A DNA stretch of 64,000 bases from Candidatus Obscuribacterales bacterium (GTDB taxonomy: Bacteria; Cyanobacteriota; Vampirovibrionia; Obscuribacterales; Obscuribacteraceae), in the NCBI GenBank assembly GCA_019752635.1, contig JAIELX010000020.1:1-64000 (forward strand). The letters run 5' to 3'. How positions within the stretch are numbered: position 1 is the stretch's first letter; each line of letters begins with the position of its first letter. Shown piece by piece: positions 26,550 to 35,634 of the stretch. Both the position numbers and the translations under genes were made by a program. Below the pieces are notes generated by a model. That model did not search any database. It was not told where the DNA came from and was given only the letters and a program-made list of their open reading frames with translations.

Positions 26550-27365
26550 TTGCCGCCACTACAAGATCGCAGCGCCAGTAGATACACCATCAGCTCCGCG
26601 TCGATGGCGGAAACTGCATTCCTGGTAGTAATTGTTTTGATGGCTGCCGGTCCGGTCAGTGGCGTGATTGCCTGGGCTCACTCCTCGCTCTCGTCCATGA
26701 TCAGTCTGGGCGGCACTCAGTTGGAGTCGACTCGGAACCTGGCATCACAGTTGATTGATGCAGGCGAGAAGATCCGGACACTTGAAAAGAAACTTGGTGA
26801 TTCCGAACTTGAATTGACCAAATTACGGCAGGAAGCCAAAGATGTTAGTAAGTTGCGCAGCTTGCTATCGCTCAAGCAGAGCATCGATCGACACACCATA
26901 GGTGCCGATGTTACCGGACGCGGACCGGACAACTGGTACGAACAGGTTACCATCGACAAGGGCTCTCGCGACAACGTTCAGCGCGGCTCAGCCGTAGTTA
27001 CCAGCCAGGGTATTGTCGGCCAGGTCATTTCGGTGAAGGAAAATACAAGCGTTGTGCGTCTGGTCACAGATCCTGAGCAGAAAATTGGCGTTGTGATGCC
27101 GCGTATAAACTTGCCGGGTGTTTTGAAGGGCAACTATAAGAAGCCCGCCGTCATTGAATTCATTCCAGTGGGAAGCCCTGTGGATATTGGCGATAAGGTG
27201 ACGTGTCTGGGCAACGGCGGTATCTTTCCTGCGGGACATCCCGTCGGCACTGTTAGCATGGTTCGCCGCGACACCAACGGCACCACTTTGTCGATTGAAG
27301 TGCGCCTCTCTGAGAACCTTTACGATTTGACGCACGTACTACTTGTTCCTCCGATCAGCATTTAA
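26550..27365 (+). CDS. mreC: Rod shape-determining protein MreC
   Basis: The 271-aa protein is anchored by one N-terminal helix (about residues 22-45, ETAFLVVIVLMAAGPVSG). A periplasmic coiled coil follows (about 60-105) and then the two beta-barrel domains typical of MreC, with DVTGRGPDNWYEQVTIDKG, VVTSQGIVGQV, GVVMPRINLPGVLKG and GDKVTCLGNGGIFPAGHPVG. It links MreB to the cell-wall synthases. The start is a TTG 14 bp after mreB with AGGAG upstream. It ends just before mreD. Confidence 0.95.
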   Translation: MPPLQDRSASRYTISSASMAETAFLVVIVLMAAGPVSGVIAWAHSSLSSMISLGGTQLESTRNLASQLIDAGEKIRTLEKKLGDSELELTKLRQEAKDVSKLRSLLSLKQSIDRHTIGADVTGRGPDNWYEQVTIDKGSRDNVQRGSAVVTSQGIVGQVISVKENTSVVRLVTDPEQKIGVVMPRINLPGVLKGNYKKPAVIEFIPVGSPVDIGDKVTCLGNGGIFPAGHPVGTVSMVRRDTNGTTLSIEVRLSENLYDLTHVLLVPPISI

Positions 27366-27376
27366 GGAGAACAAAA

Positions 27377-28039
27377 ATGTCGCTAATGTCTATGCGAACG
27401 CGGAAGCGCGTTTTTGAAGTAGCCGGCGCCGGGCTCCTTTGTGTCAGTGCGTTTTTGTTGCAAACGCTCGTGCTCAATCGATTCTATTTCAACGGAGTTA
27501 TCTGCAGCTTACCCTTGACCATAGTCATTGTTTGGGGATTGGTTTATGGCAGTCCTTTGCCCAAAATTACCAATCTGGAATTGCGCAAGAATTCCGCCGG
27601 TCAAATCTTTCGCCGACAACTTATGGCCGGGTCTCCCGGCGCCTTGCTCATGGGTTTGTTTCTCGCCAGCCTCTATTCCGAGATATTGCCGCCAAATCCG
27701 ATTGCTGTTTCAATAATGGATATAGGCACAATTGACCTGCCGACTTATCCACTTGCGTTTCCGTTAGTGGGCTGGATCTCCGGTTACGTTTGTCTGCGGG
27801 CGATCAGTCAGGGGAATTTATTGTGTATTCCATTGACGTTTGTCCTGACTCTTGCCGCCGAGTGTTTCATGTCGTGGGAGTTGATTCTTTTGCGTAGGTC
27901 CGGTGTTTTTGAGCATTTGTCCCAGGTCGTTTTTCCTGAAGCGATGATCAATGCCATCATTGCCCCGTTCATTTACTTTCCGCTGCGGCAATTGTACGAA
28001 ATCTCGGAAGGTCAACGCACATCGCTCGCCGTGGAGTAA
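27377..28039 (+). CDS. mreD: Rod shape-determining protein MreD
   Basis: The 220-aa protein has about five or six hydrophobic segments (GAGLLCVSAFLLQTLVL, GVICSLPLTIVIVWGLVYG, GALLMGLFLASLYSEI, LCIPLTFVLTLAAECF). It is longer than many MreD proteins (about 160-190 aa) and the sequence itself is poorly conserved, so the call rests mainly on topology and on position between mreC and mrdA. AAGGAG precedes the ATG. Confidence 0.85.
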   Translation: MSLMSMRTRKRVFEVAGAGLLCVSAFLLQTLVLNRFYFNGVICSLPLTIVIVWGLVYGSPLPKITNLELRKNSAGQIFRRQLMAGSPGALLMGLFLASLYSEILPPNPIAVSIMDIGTIDLPTYPLAFPLVGWISGYVCLRAISQGNLLCIPLTFVLTLAAECFMSWELILLRRSGVFEHLSQVVFPEAMINAIIAPFIYFPLRQLYEISEGQRTSLAVE

Positions 28040-28045
28040 CCGGAC

Positions 28046-29869
28046 ATGGTCCAATCATCAGGTATCGGTAGCGGAAGTACCGAAATTGATAATCCCGGCA
28101 AACGTGCCGCTGTGCTGCTCTTTGTCGTAGGCATCGCGATGACGGCTTTGGCTATGCGGCTGGTTTGGTTGCAAGTGTTGCAGAACAATTTCTACAAAGC
28201 GCGTGCGTTGGAAAATTCGACACGTGTGACGTTTCTCCGCGCCCCGCGCGGAATAATTTACGATCGTCACGGAAACATGGTGGCGACAAACAAGCAAACC
28301 CTGTCTTTGGTGGCCGTACCCTTGCAGCTGGAAGATGTTGATGCCGTAGCCGTGCGCCTGTCGCGCATTCTCGAACTACCGTATGCCGATATCAAAGCGC
28401 GGCTGGAGAAGGCGAAAGTATCCGACAGCGTCTTGCCCGTTGTGATCGAGCGAGATCTCAGTTTGGAGATTGTTAGCCGTTTTTACGATCAGAAACTTTT
28501 CCTGCCGGCTATCGAAGTTATGCCGGACATCAGCCGCAACTATCCTCAAGGTGAGTTGTTTTGTCACGTTATGGGTTACTGCGGTGAAATTACAGAATCA
28601 CAACTGGCGCGGCGTCCCGAAAGGCGCATGGGAGACGTTGTCGGGCAAGAAGGCATTGAGCGCCTCTATGACACTCAACTTCGTGGCATAGACGGCGAGC
28701 AACGCGTACGCGTTAATGCTGCCGGTGAGACATTCTCACGCGACACGGCTAAGCCAGTGGTGACCAAAGAAGCGCAAGCCGGACTGCCGGTTGTTCTCTC
28801 TATTGATACAGAACTTCAGCAGGCGGCGGCCGAGGCACTTGGCGAACGACACGGTGCCGTAGTTGCTTGCGATCCTCGCACCGGCGAGATTCTTGCGCTG
28901 GTTTCGAATCCGAAGTTTGATCCAAACTGTTTCACTCGTCGCATTACTCCGGACGTGTGGAAGAAGTTGAATGCGCCCGATCACCCGTTGTTCAATCGTG
29001 CGTTGTCCGGATTCCCGCCTGGTTCGATTTGGAAAGCCATCACAACGTTGGCGGCACTTGAGTACAAAGTCGTAAAGCCGGACACCAAGCTTCGCGTATC
29101 AGGTGGTATCGCTCTTGGTGGTTTCTTCTTCCATGACTGGACAAGTGCCAGCGGAGTCTTCGATTTGGTTAAGTGTCTTGCCTGGTCTCGTGACTCGGCA
29201 TACTACCAAATGGCCTTGAAGATGACTCCGGAGATGATCAAAGAGTGGGGCATGAAATTCGGCGCCGGACGCCCAACTGGTGTTGAGCTGCCGCACGAGA
29301 GCAGTGGTTTGGTACCGGACTCTGAGTGGAAGCTGCGTGTATGCCATGAAAAGTGGTACCCGGGGAACACTTTGCACATGTCGATCGGACAAACCTTCTT
29401 GCAGGTTACTCCGCTTCAGGCCTTGCGCATTTTCGCCGGACTCGGTCAACGCGGCGTCGTACCTAATCTTCACATGGTAATCAAAGTCGGGGACAGGTTG
29501 ATTCCTCCTCCTGTTCCGGAGAAGGTGAAGATTAAGAAAGAGTACATGGATGTAGTATCCAAAGGTCTGAAGGCCGTCGTTGCGTCGGGCACCGGCGGTG
29601 CTACCCGATTGGGGAACGTGGAAGTCGCCGGTAAAACCGGGTCTGCGGAGGCTCCTCCGATAGGCAGCAAAACTCACGCATGGTTCTGTTGTTATGCCCC
29701 TGCGGACAAGCCCACGATTGCCATTTGTGCCTTCATTGAGCACGGTGGTCACGGTGGTTCTGCTGCGGCACCGGTTGCGAGAGTTGTATTGGACAAATAT
29801 TTTGGTAAAGCTGCGCCGGCAACAACTACCGTTGCTCCCGGGCAGAAGGGTAAGAGACGCCGCCACTAG
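28046..29869 (+). CDS. mrdA: Penicillin-binding protein 2, elongation-specific transpeptidase
   Basis: The 607-aa class B PBP cross-links peptidoglycan during elongation. It has one N-terminal membrane helix (about 21-42), the dimerisation/pedestal domain (RAPRGIIYDRHGN, DISRNYPQGE, GQEGIERLYD) and the transpeptidase domain with Ser327-x-x-Lys330 (PPGSIWK), a second motif Ser-Arg-Asp at 381-383, the S-x-D form common in PBP2, and KTGSAE near 527. It starts 6 bp after mreD. rodA, often the next gene, is absent here. A lysine-rich tail (KGKRRRH) ends the protein. Confidence 0.95.
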   Translation: MVQSSGIGSGSTEIDNPGKRAAVLLFVVGIAMTALAMRLVWLQVLQNNFYKARALENSTRVTFLRAPRGIIYDRHGNMVATNKQTLSLVAVPLQLEDVDAVAVRLSRILELPYADIKARLEKAKVSDSVLPVVIERDLSLEIVSRFYDQKLFLPAIEVMPDISRNYPQGELFCHVMGYCGEITESQLARRPERRMGDVVGQEGIERLYDTQLRGIDGEQRVRVNAAGETFSRDTAKPVVTKEAQAGLPVVLSIDTELQQAAAEALGERHGAVVACDPRTGEILALVSNPKFDPNCFTRRITPDVWKKLNAPDHPLFNRALSGFPPGSIWKAITTLAALEYKVVKPDTKLRVSGGIALGGFFFHDWTSASGVFDLVKCLAWSRDSAYYQMALKMTPEMIKEWGMKFGAGRPTGVELPHESSGLVPDSEWKLRVCHEKWYPGNTLHMSIGQTFLQVTPLQALRIFAGLGQRGVVPNLHMVIKVGDRLIPPPVPEKVKIKKEYMDVVSKGLKAVVASGTGGATRLGNVEVAGKTGSAEAPPIGSKTHAWFCCYAPADKPTIAICAFIEHGGHGGSAAAPVARVVLDKYFGKAAPATTTVAPGQKGKRRRH

Positions 29870-29933
29870 GTTCGACGAACCGGTCGTTCGTCTGTTTTGA
29901 GGACTGACGCGATACTAAGAGGAACGACGTTCA

Positions 29934-31313
29934 ATGGAATTTCCTGGAAGCCGACCAACGGCCGCTAAACCCCGGAGCTCTGCCTTCCCTCTAGCCACTA
30001 AGCCCGGGCTCGCGGGCATCTTGCCCGCTTCGACTGTCCATTTGACCGGCGCCCTCGCATTGAGCTTGTATTTTTCCTTCTGTTCCCTTGCTTTCGCTGC
30101 TCCGACTGCCGAGCGCACTGCCGATGATACCGCTGCCGCCACTCGTAAATCCGCTGCTGATGAGTTCCGTGCGCCATCACTTCTTGAGAAAAAGAAGGAT
30201 ACCTCTTTCACTATTTCTGACGAAGATGTGAAGCCGGCCGCGAAAGTGTCGCCGGAGGAGTTTAAGCAAGCTTTTCCTTCAATAAAAAAGGCAATCGACC
30301 AAAAAGACTTTGTTACCGCAGCCAAGATCCTGACGCCCTTAGCGGAAGGCGGCGAGAAAAATGCTCAGTACGAGTTGGCCAATCTTTATTTCTCAGGACA
30401 AGGTGTTCCGCGAAATCTTACGCAAAGTGCTAAATGGGCGGAAGCTGCGGCAAATCAGGGACACTCCGGTGCGCAGTATCTTATGGGTGGATTTTGTTTG
30501 TTGGGGCAGGGCACACAGTCAAATCCCGAACGAGCGGTGCGATGGTTTCGATTAGCTTCCGACCAAGGACATCGCGATGCTCAATTCTCTCTCGGAATGT
30601 GCTACATGCGCGGCGAGGGCGTCGAAGCGGATAAACCGACTGGTTTGAAGTGGCTCATGCAAGCGGCGGAGCTTGGAAGCACCGCCGCTCAAACCGCACT
30701 GGGCGATTATTATGCGGCTAGCGAACCTGATCGTGCGTTCAAGTACATGAGTTCGGCGGCGAATGCCGGCAACGCACAGGCCCGGTTTACGCTGGGCCAG
30801 TTCTACAATCGGGGAATCGGTTGCAAGCCCGATGACAAAAAAGCTTTCGCAATGTGGAAATCTGCTGCCGACCGGGGCAATGCGGACGCACAGCGAACCG
30901 TTGGACTGGCGTATCGCGATGGCGTTGGTGTTGCCGCCGATTTGAAACTGGCATTTGAATGGGTGAAAAAGTCGGCAGAGCAGGGAAACGTCAAAGCAGC
31001 TTGTGACATCGCTCAGCATTACATTCGCGGTGTCGGCGTTGCACAAAACAATGAAGAAGCTGTGAAGTGGTTCTCCAAATCGGCCAAAGCCGGAGACCCT
31101 CTGGCTCAGAATTCTCTGGGGGCATTGTATCTTGAGGGACGCGGAGTAAAGCAAGATCCGGAAGAGGCGCTCAAGTGGTTTAAACGTGCCGGCGCGCAAG
31201 GCTACAAGATTGCTCAAGAAAACGCAGAGATGGTTTACAAGCAAATACGCCAGGGCAATGCTTCCACATTCGCCGTTGACCGCAAAGGGCATCAAGGAAC
31301 CCTGAAAAACTGA
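29934..31313 (+). CDS. Exported Sel1-repeat protein
   Basis: The 459-aa product has a long signal peptide (a basic/polar n-region, hydrophobic ALALSLYFSFCSLAF, cleavage near FAAP). A charged linker follows, then about nine Sel1 repeats (about 120-440), recognisable as A-x-Y-x-L-A-N-L-Y-x-x-G-x-G-V and A-x-x-W-x-x-x-A-A-x-x-G-x-x-x-A-Q. Sel1 proteins act as scaffolds for protein complexes, often in envelope processes or host interaction. It lies 64 bp after mrdA and has its own Shine-Dalgarno site GAGGAAC, so it may be co-transcribed, but the link to cell shape is inference only. Confidence 0.9.
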   Translation: MEFPGSRPTAAKPRSSAFPLATKPGLAGILPASTVHLTGALALSLYFSFCSLAFAAPTAERTADDTAAATRKSAADEFRAPSLLEKKKDTSFTISDEDVKPAAKVSPEEFKQAFPSIKKAIDQKDFVTAAKILTPLAEGGEKNAQYELANLYFSGQGVPRNLTQSAKWAEAAANQGHSGAQYLMGGFCLLGQGTQSNPERAVRWFRLASDQGHRDAQFSLGMCYMRGEGVEADKPTGLKWLMQAAELGSTAAQTALGDYYAASEPDRAFKYMSSAANAGNAQARFTLGQFYNRGIGCKPDDKKAFAMWKSAADRGNADAQRTVGLAYRDGVGVAADLKLAFEWVKKSAEQGNVKAACDIAQHYIRGVGVAQNNEEAVKWFSKSAKAGDPLAQNSLGALYLEGRGVKQDPEEALKWFKRAGAQGYKIAQENAEMVYKQIRQGNASTFAVDRKGHQGTLKN

Positions 31314-31342
31314 TTTACCCTGATCGATACATGGTAAAGGCG

Positions 31343-31377
31343 GCAATCTCCGGTTTACATTGCCGAGCGGAGATTGC
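31343..31377. terminator. Hairpin between convergent Sel1 and methyltransferase genes
   Basis: GCAATCTCCG (31343-31352) pairs perfectly with CGGAGATTGC (31368-31377). It lies in the 66-bp gap between two converging stop codons and probably terminates in both directions; T runs are short on both sides. Confidence 0.6.
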
Positions 31378-31379
31378 TC

Positions 31380-32117
31380 TTAGCGTTTTCGTGCCACTAC
31401 ATACAGTTCATCCGATCCGAGAGTGAATGGCTCTTCGTCGGTCGATTCAAACATATGCAACACGTCGAAGCCTACCACGTCTAACATACGGCAGATTTCT
31501 CCGGAAGTGTAAATCCAATGAGTTGCCGTGCGTTGTTCTTCTTTTCCGTTTTGCAGAAACGTGTACTGCGTAGTTACGCTACTCGTCCGGCAGTCGTAAA
31601 CGTTTTCGATTAGCATGTACATGTTGCCCGCTTTGATCCACTCGCGTTCGGCTCCAGATACAAGAAACGTTTCGGCGCTCATGCAAGTGTGAAGAATGAA
31701 GTGTGCACCACTCTTAAGGCTCTTTGATATCGCGGACAGGAACGTGTTGGACACTTCGCGGTCGAAATAGCCGAAGCTGTTTCCCATACAAAATGCGCCA
31801 TCGAAAACGTTTTCCTGGTCGAGGTCCTTCATGTCCTTGCGGATGAGGTTCATTTCTACTTCGTATTGTTTCGCTTTTCTTGCTGCTTCTTCCAAGAATT
31901 CGGTGGACAAATCCACGCCGGTGACCTCGCAATTCATCAATGCGATCGGTATGCCTAGCCGCGCGTTTCCGCACGGCACGTCAAGCAGCTTGAGCCCCGG
32001 CTCAAGCTCTAAATGGACTTGAAGGAATCTTGCCTCATCTTCTGTCTTCTCCGGCGGAATTGCTCGGCGCCATAAATCAAGCGCTGCCCCGGTAAAGAAG
32101 GATTCATACCAATTCAC
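31380..32117 (-). CDS. Class I SAM-dependent methyltransferase
   Basis: The 245-aa protein has SAM-binding motifs in order: GLKLLDVPCGNARLGIPIAL (motif I), TGVDLSTEFLEEA, MKDLDQENVFDGAFCMGNSFGYFD and LKSGAHFILHT. The fold is therefore the Methyltransf_25 type. The substrate is not indicated by motifs or neighbours. The C-terminal half (RMLDVVGFDVLHMFESTDEEPFTLGS split) is typical of small-molecule methyltransferases. A GTG start follows AGGAGC at good spacing. Confidence 0.88.
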   Translation of the reverse strand: MNWYESFFTGAALDLWRRAIPPEKTEDEARFLQVHLELEPGLKLLDVPCGNARLGIPIALMNCEVTGVDLSTEFLEEAARKAKQYEVEMNLIRKDMKDLDQENVFDGAFCMGNSFGYFDREVSNTFLSAISKSLKSGAHFILHTCMSAETFLVSGAEREWIKAGNMYMLIENVYDCRTSSVTTQYTFLQNGKEEQRTATHWIYTSGEICRMLDVVGFDVLHMFESTDEEPFTLGSDELYVVARKR

Positions 32118-32236
32118 TTGCCTGCTCCTTTGCCGATTTTTTGCTACTAGTATAGTACGCTCTACAACACGACCCGTATCCGGCGCTGGAATCCTCCTCT
32201 GCTCTGGAACTATCTGCTCCTTCCCTGCTAGAGGAG

Positions 32237-32482
32237 CTAGTGATCGGATTTTTTGAACCTATGAATAAAATACAACTCTTCGACCTTTTCGCGAGCCCAT
32301 GGCGTGCGTCGAAGGAATTGCAGGCTTGACTTGATACTAGGGTCGTTCAAGAAACATCGAATCTTGATGAGTCGTCCCAGCTCTTCCCATCCGAGTTTAT
32401 CAACGAGATATTCAAGTATCATCGCTAATGTGACACCATGCATCGGATCTTTTGATTGCGGATCGGCATTCCCGTCGTTCAT
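32237..32482 (-). CDS. VF530-family (DUF2132) DNA-binding protein
   Basis: The 81-aa protein matches the small VF530/DUF2132 family nearly end to end: DPMHGVTLAMILEYLVDKLGW, WEELGRLIKIRCF, DPSIKSSLQFLR and TPWAREKVEELY. A solved member forms a compact helical fold and is described as double-stranded DNA binding. No regulatory role can be deduced from neighbours. GGTGAGGAC precedes the ATG. Confidence 0.92.
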   Translation of the reverse strand: MNDGNADPQSKDPMHGVTLAMILEYLVDKLGWEELGRLIKIRCFLNDPSIKSSLQFLRRTPWAREKVEELYFIHRFKKSDH

Positions 32483-32636
32483 GTCCTCACCACCACTACT
32501 TGATGATCTCTCTTCAATCCAACACTATATCGGCAATGGCATCATCCAGCCCGGCTCTTCACGTTTTGTGGATCCGAAATTTGAGTTTACCTTTGTGCAG
32601 TCGTTGATTTTACCGCGAGCCAGTGGGAGAAAGTAA

Positions 32637-32671
32637 AAGGCACACTGCTCAGGGGAAGAGCAATGTGCCTT
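32637..32671 (-). terminator. Rho-independent terminator after the ABC exporter gene
   Basis: AAGGCACACTGCTC (32637-32650) pairs with GAGCAATGTGCCTT (32658-32671) with one mismatch. On the minus strand it is followed by TTTTACTTTC, a good U tract, 24 bp past the stop of the ABC gene at 32695. Confidence 0.8.
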
Positions 32672-32694
32672 GCGGGTGGGGAACAAGAAAGGTG

Positions 32695-34452
32695 TTAGTG
32701 TGACTTGGCCACTTCAGGACCAATCGCCGGTGTTACCGCCAATGGAGGGGCAAAGTCCAGAGCCCTTCGGGCGAAGTCTTGCGCGTTGCAGAAATGGAAT
32801 CCGTGGTCGCCACGAAGTTCCAATACCTGATCGTGGAACGCCAGCAGGCTGGGACGGTGTCCCACGCTGATGTACGAGATGCCGCTGGCTTGTAGGGTCA
32901 AGTAGAGCTTTCTCTCATTTTGAATGTCGAGTGCACTGGTTGCTTCGTCCAGAACTGCGAAGTTTGGTTTGTGCAGAAGTACTCGCGCGAACGCCAGTCT
33001 CTGTTGTTCGCCCATCGACAGGTAATTGGACCAGTCGGAGACTTCAACTTCAAAGCCTCCAAGTCTCTCCGGCAGATCCTTGAGGTTCACTTTCTCAAGT
33101 GCTGCTCGCATTTCTACTTCCGTAAACTTGTGATCTTCGTAAGGGTAGACCAGCTGTGCTCTTAGTCCGCCCAAGACCATGTAAGGACGTTGTGGAAGGA
33201 ACAACATTTCGCTCAACGGGGGGCGAGTCACCGCGCCGGTACCTGTGTTCCACAATCCGGCAATGACTCGCAGCAAAGAACTCTTGCCCGCGCCGCTTGA
33301 GCCCACGACTAATAGTCCGCCATTGCGTGCGATAGCACCGGTCAGACCTGTGACCAGGGTGTGTTTGCGATCGGGGGTGACAACAGATAGATTGTTGAAA
33401 GTCAGTTCGGAGGACGTGCCTGTATCGATTCCGTTTGACTCCTCTGCTGCATGCTTGTCTAACGCCTCTTCAAAAGATCCGAGACGATTGATTACTGCGA
33501 TAAATGAGCTGAGCGATTCAAACTGGCTGACGATCAATGATAGACCGGCCAGTACTTGAGTAAAGGCCATGTCTGCTTGCGTTATGACGCCGAACTTCAC
33601 TTGTCCTGCGAAGTATAGCGGTGCAATGATCAACGAAGGAATGATGACGACGAAGTAGCTGTAGCCGGTGGTTAGAAAACCGAGATTTCGTTGCCAGCCG
33701 ATCAAGAGGTTGAAGTTTTTGATTACTTCAGCGAATCGTCGCTTGATTTGGAATGTTTCCTGTTCTTCGCCGCGATAGAAGGCAATGCTTTCAACATTGT
33801 TTCTGACGTGAATCAGGCCGAAACGGAAGTCTGCCTCTCTGCGTAGCCTGATGAAGTTCAGTCCGATAAGGCGCTTGCCGAACCAGACTGTAGCTATTGT
33901 ACCCACGGAGGCGTATAGCAAGAGTACGGCCACCAGCGGAACAGAAATTGACCACAGAATACCGGTGAATGATATTAGCGTGATTATCGAGCCCAGTACC
34001 ACAAGCAGGACCGAAAGCGCACCGGTAGTGAATGCCGATACGTCCGACGCGATCCGTTCGTCCGGGTTGTCGATGTCGGTATTGGAGCTGACTTTGTAGA
34101 AGTTGCGATTGGCGAAGTACTTAGACATAAAGTGACTGGTTAGCCACTCGCGCCATTTAATGCCGAGCTTCTGTTGGACCCAGCTGTAGAACACTACAAT
34201 TGGCGTCCCTACTACGAAGACTGAACCGTACATGAAAAGCATCTGCCAGTATTTTGGCGCGTTCTTTTCGGAAAGGGCAGTCATAAAATCGCCGCCCACG
34301 AAATTGATGACTATGTTCAATCCATTTACTGCGAGCATTAGCAGCAGCAGTACGCCGAGCAAAACGCGGGCGGATTTCTTTTGCTCTGAAAACCAGAAAG
34401 GCTTTGCGATGGAAACAAACCGTTTCCAGACTTGCATGTTCAATTGATCCAC
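32695..34452 (-). CDS. Fused ABC transporter, YddA/SbmA-like (ABC_membrane_2 type)
   Basis: The 585-aa inner-membrane protein joins a six-helix membrane domain (about 1-330) to an ATPase domain (about 370-575). The membrane half shows KFVGGDFMTALSEKN-like text, QQKLGIKWREWLT, DNPDERIASDVSAF and LGSIITLISFTGILW, which mark the ABC_membrane_2 (peroxisomal ABCD/YddA/BacA-related) group. The ATPase has GSSGAGKSSL (Walker A), LPQRPYM, a signature YLSMGEQQR, and FAVLDEATSALD (Walker B). Substrates in this group include peptides, vitamins and acyl chains; none is indicated here. The GTG at 34452 with AGGAG eight bases upstream is preferred over a TTG at 34494. Confidence 0.9.
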   Translation of the reverse strand: MDQLNMQVWKRFVSIAKPFWFSEQKKSARVLLGVLLLLMLAVNGLNIVINFVGGDFMTALSEKNAPKYWQMLFMYGSVFVVGTPIVVFYSWVQQKLGIKWREWLTSHFMSKYFANRNFYKVSSNTDIDNPDERIASDVSAFTTGALSVLLVVLGSIITLISFTGILWSISVPLVAVLLLYASVGTIATVWFGKRLIGLNFIRLRREADFRFGLIHVRNNVESIAFYRGEEQETFQIKRRFAEVIKNFNLLIGWQRNLGFLTTGYSYFVVIIPSLIIAPLYFAGQVKFGVITQADMAFTQVLAGLSLIVSQFESLSSFIAVINRLGSFEEALDKHAAEESNGIDTGTSSELTFNNLSVVTPDRKHTLVTGLTGAIARNGGLLVVGSSGAGKSSLLRVIAGLWNTGTGAVTRPPLSEMLFLPQRPYMVLGGLRAQLVYPYEDHKFTEVEMRAALEKVNLKDLPERLGGFEVEVSDWSNYLSMGEQQRLAFARVLLHKPNFAVLDEATSALDIQNERKLYLTLQASGISYISVGHRPSLLAFHDQVLELRGDHGFHFCNAQDFARRALDFAPPLAVTPAIGPEVAKSH

Positions 34453-34820
34453 GCGAGGGTCTCCTGAGGAAAGTCGGAGTCTGCGCCACCACAAGCGGAG
34501 ACACTAACTCTCGAGTTATTCATTTGTTTCTAACAGCGGAGTTTCGGTGACGCTGAAAATTTCGACTGCTTATTACGAAAACGTCATCGTGCGTGTACAG
34601 CTTGCACTTGCAATCCGGTTAGAGTTTGCGCGCCGCTGCCCGAAGAGGTCGGCTTACCACTCTCGACATTGGGTGATTTGGCTCAATGGAACAAACTCGC
34701 TGCACTGCTGGCGGCGGCAAAGAGCCGGGCAAAGAATTAGTGACTGGCACCGGAGACAAAGGTTCTGTTACCGAACCTTTGTCTTTCGTATAATGATCCA
34801 TTTCTGCCAGGGGATGATGG
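34453..34820. other. Non-coding gap with a strong hairpin
   Basis: This gap of about 370 bp lies between the ABC gene and the response regulator gene, both on the minus strand. It holds a 12-bp perfect inverted repeat, AGACAAAGGTTC (34754-34765) and GAACCTTTGTCT (34773-34784), with a 7-base loop, 37 bases past the regulator stop. This is probably its terminator, though no U run follows on the minus strand. TATAAT on the plus strand (34789-34794) faces no gene. The promoter of the ABC gene must also lie here, but no clear boxes were seen. Confidence 0.55.
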
Positions 34821-35495
34821 TCAGTTGGACTGGATAAAGTAGCCTTTGCCTTTGATCGTGCGAATGGGACACTCGACTCCATTAAATTCAAGCTTCTTGC
34901 GCAAGCGATACATGTGTACGCGCACCGTATCCGGTGACGTGTCTGTCAGGGCGGACCACGCTTTCTCTACTATTGCCTCTGAACTAAAAGGAGTATCCGG
35001 ATAGCGCATCAAAAACTCCAGCAGCAAATATTCCTGCTTTGTCAGGCTCAGTTCAGTATCCTGAAATAGGACTTTTCTAGTTCGAGTGTTCAAAGAAACG
35101 CCGCCTGCCTTCAGATCCTCTTCTTTGAGCGCGCCAGGTCTCCTGAGAAGGGCTCGAACCCGCGCCACAAGCTCCTTGGCATTGAATGGTTTCGTCAAAT
35201 AATCATCGGCTCCGGTCTCCAGACCTCGCACTTTCTCTTCGGAAGTATCTGCTCCCGTAAGCATTAAGACGGGCAGACTACTGCCGCCCATACGCAATTT
35301 CGACAAAAACTCAATACCCGACATTGTCGGCATATGCCAATCTAAAATAAGCAGGTCGTAGCCGGATACTTTCAGCATGGTCAACGCAAGATCCGGTTCC
35401 CAAGATACGTCAACCAGAAACCCGTGAATCTCTAGTATATCTTTCACTGCGGTAGTCAGTGATTCCTCATCATCCAGAATAAGAATCTTTGACAA
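34821..35495 (-). CDS. OmpR/PhoB-type response regulator
   Basis: The 224-aa regulator has a receiver domain with acidic pocket ILDDEES, phosphorylated Asp52 (LLILDWHMP), Thr in MLTGADTSE and Lys in TKPFNAKELV. The C-terminal winged helix has KQEYLLLEFLM, VRVHMYRLRKKLE and IRTIKGKGYFI. It diverges, with a gap of about 140 bp, from the operon of a TPR-like protein and a histidine kinase (35635-38243), the natural partner. The start is a TTG behind GGAAAGG. A TATAAT box lies at 35588-35593. Confidence 0.95.
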   Translation of the reverse strand: MSKILILDDEESLTTAVKDILEIHGFLVDVSWEPDLALTMLKVSGYDLLILDWHMPTMSGIEFLSKLRMGGSSLPVLMLTGADTSEEKVRGLETGADDYLTKPFNAKELVARVRALLRRPGALKEEDLKAGGVSLNTRTRKVLFQDTELSLTKQEYLLLEFLMRYPDTPFSSEAIVEKAWSALTDTSPDTVRVHMYRLRKKLEFNGVECPIRTIKGKGYFIQSN

Positions 35496-35587
35496 CTTGC
35501 CTTTCCTTTTCGACCGAGCGGGAGGGCTTTGAGCCGGAAGCCAGTGCTCGCGCGCCGGTGGAGAAAACCTTCGTAGTATTCTCTAGT

Positions 35588-35593
35588 ATTATA
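35588..35593 (-). promoter_or_regulatory. -10 box upstream of the response regulator gene
   Basis: On the minus strand TATAAT lies about 93 bases before the TTG start of the regulator gene. The -35 region is poor. It lies in the divergent gap with the kinase operon, so one site could serve autoregulation; this is inferred. Confidence 0.45.
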
Positions 35594-35634
35594 GGCGACT
35601 GTTGTAACTCGGTTGCTCATCGGATGGAGCCTAT

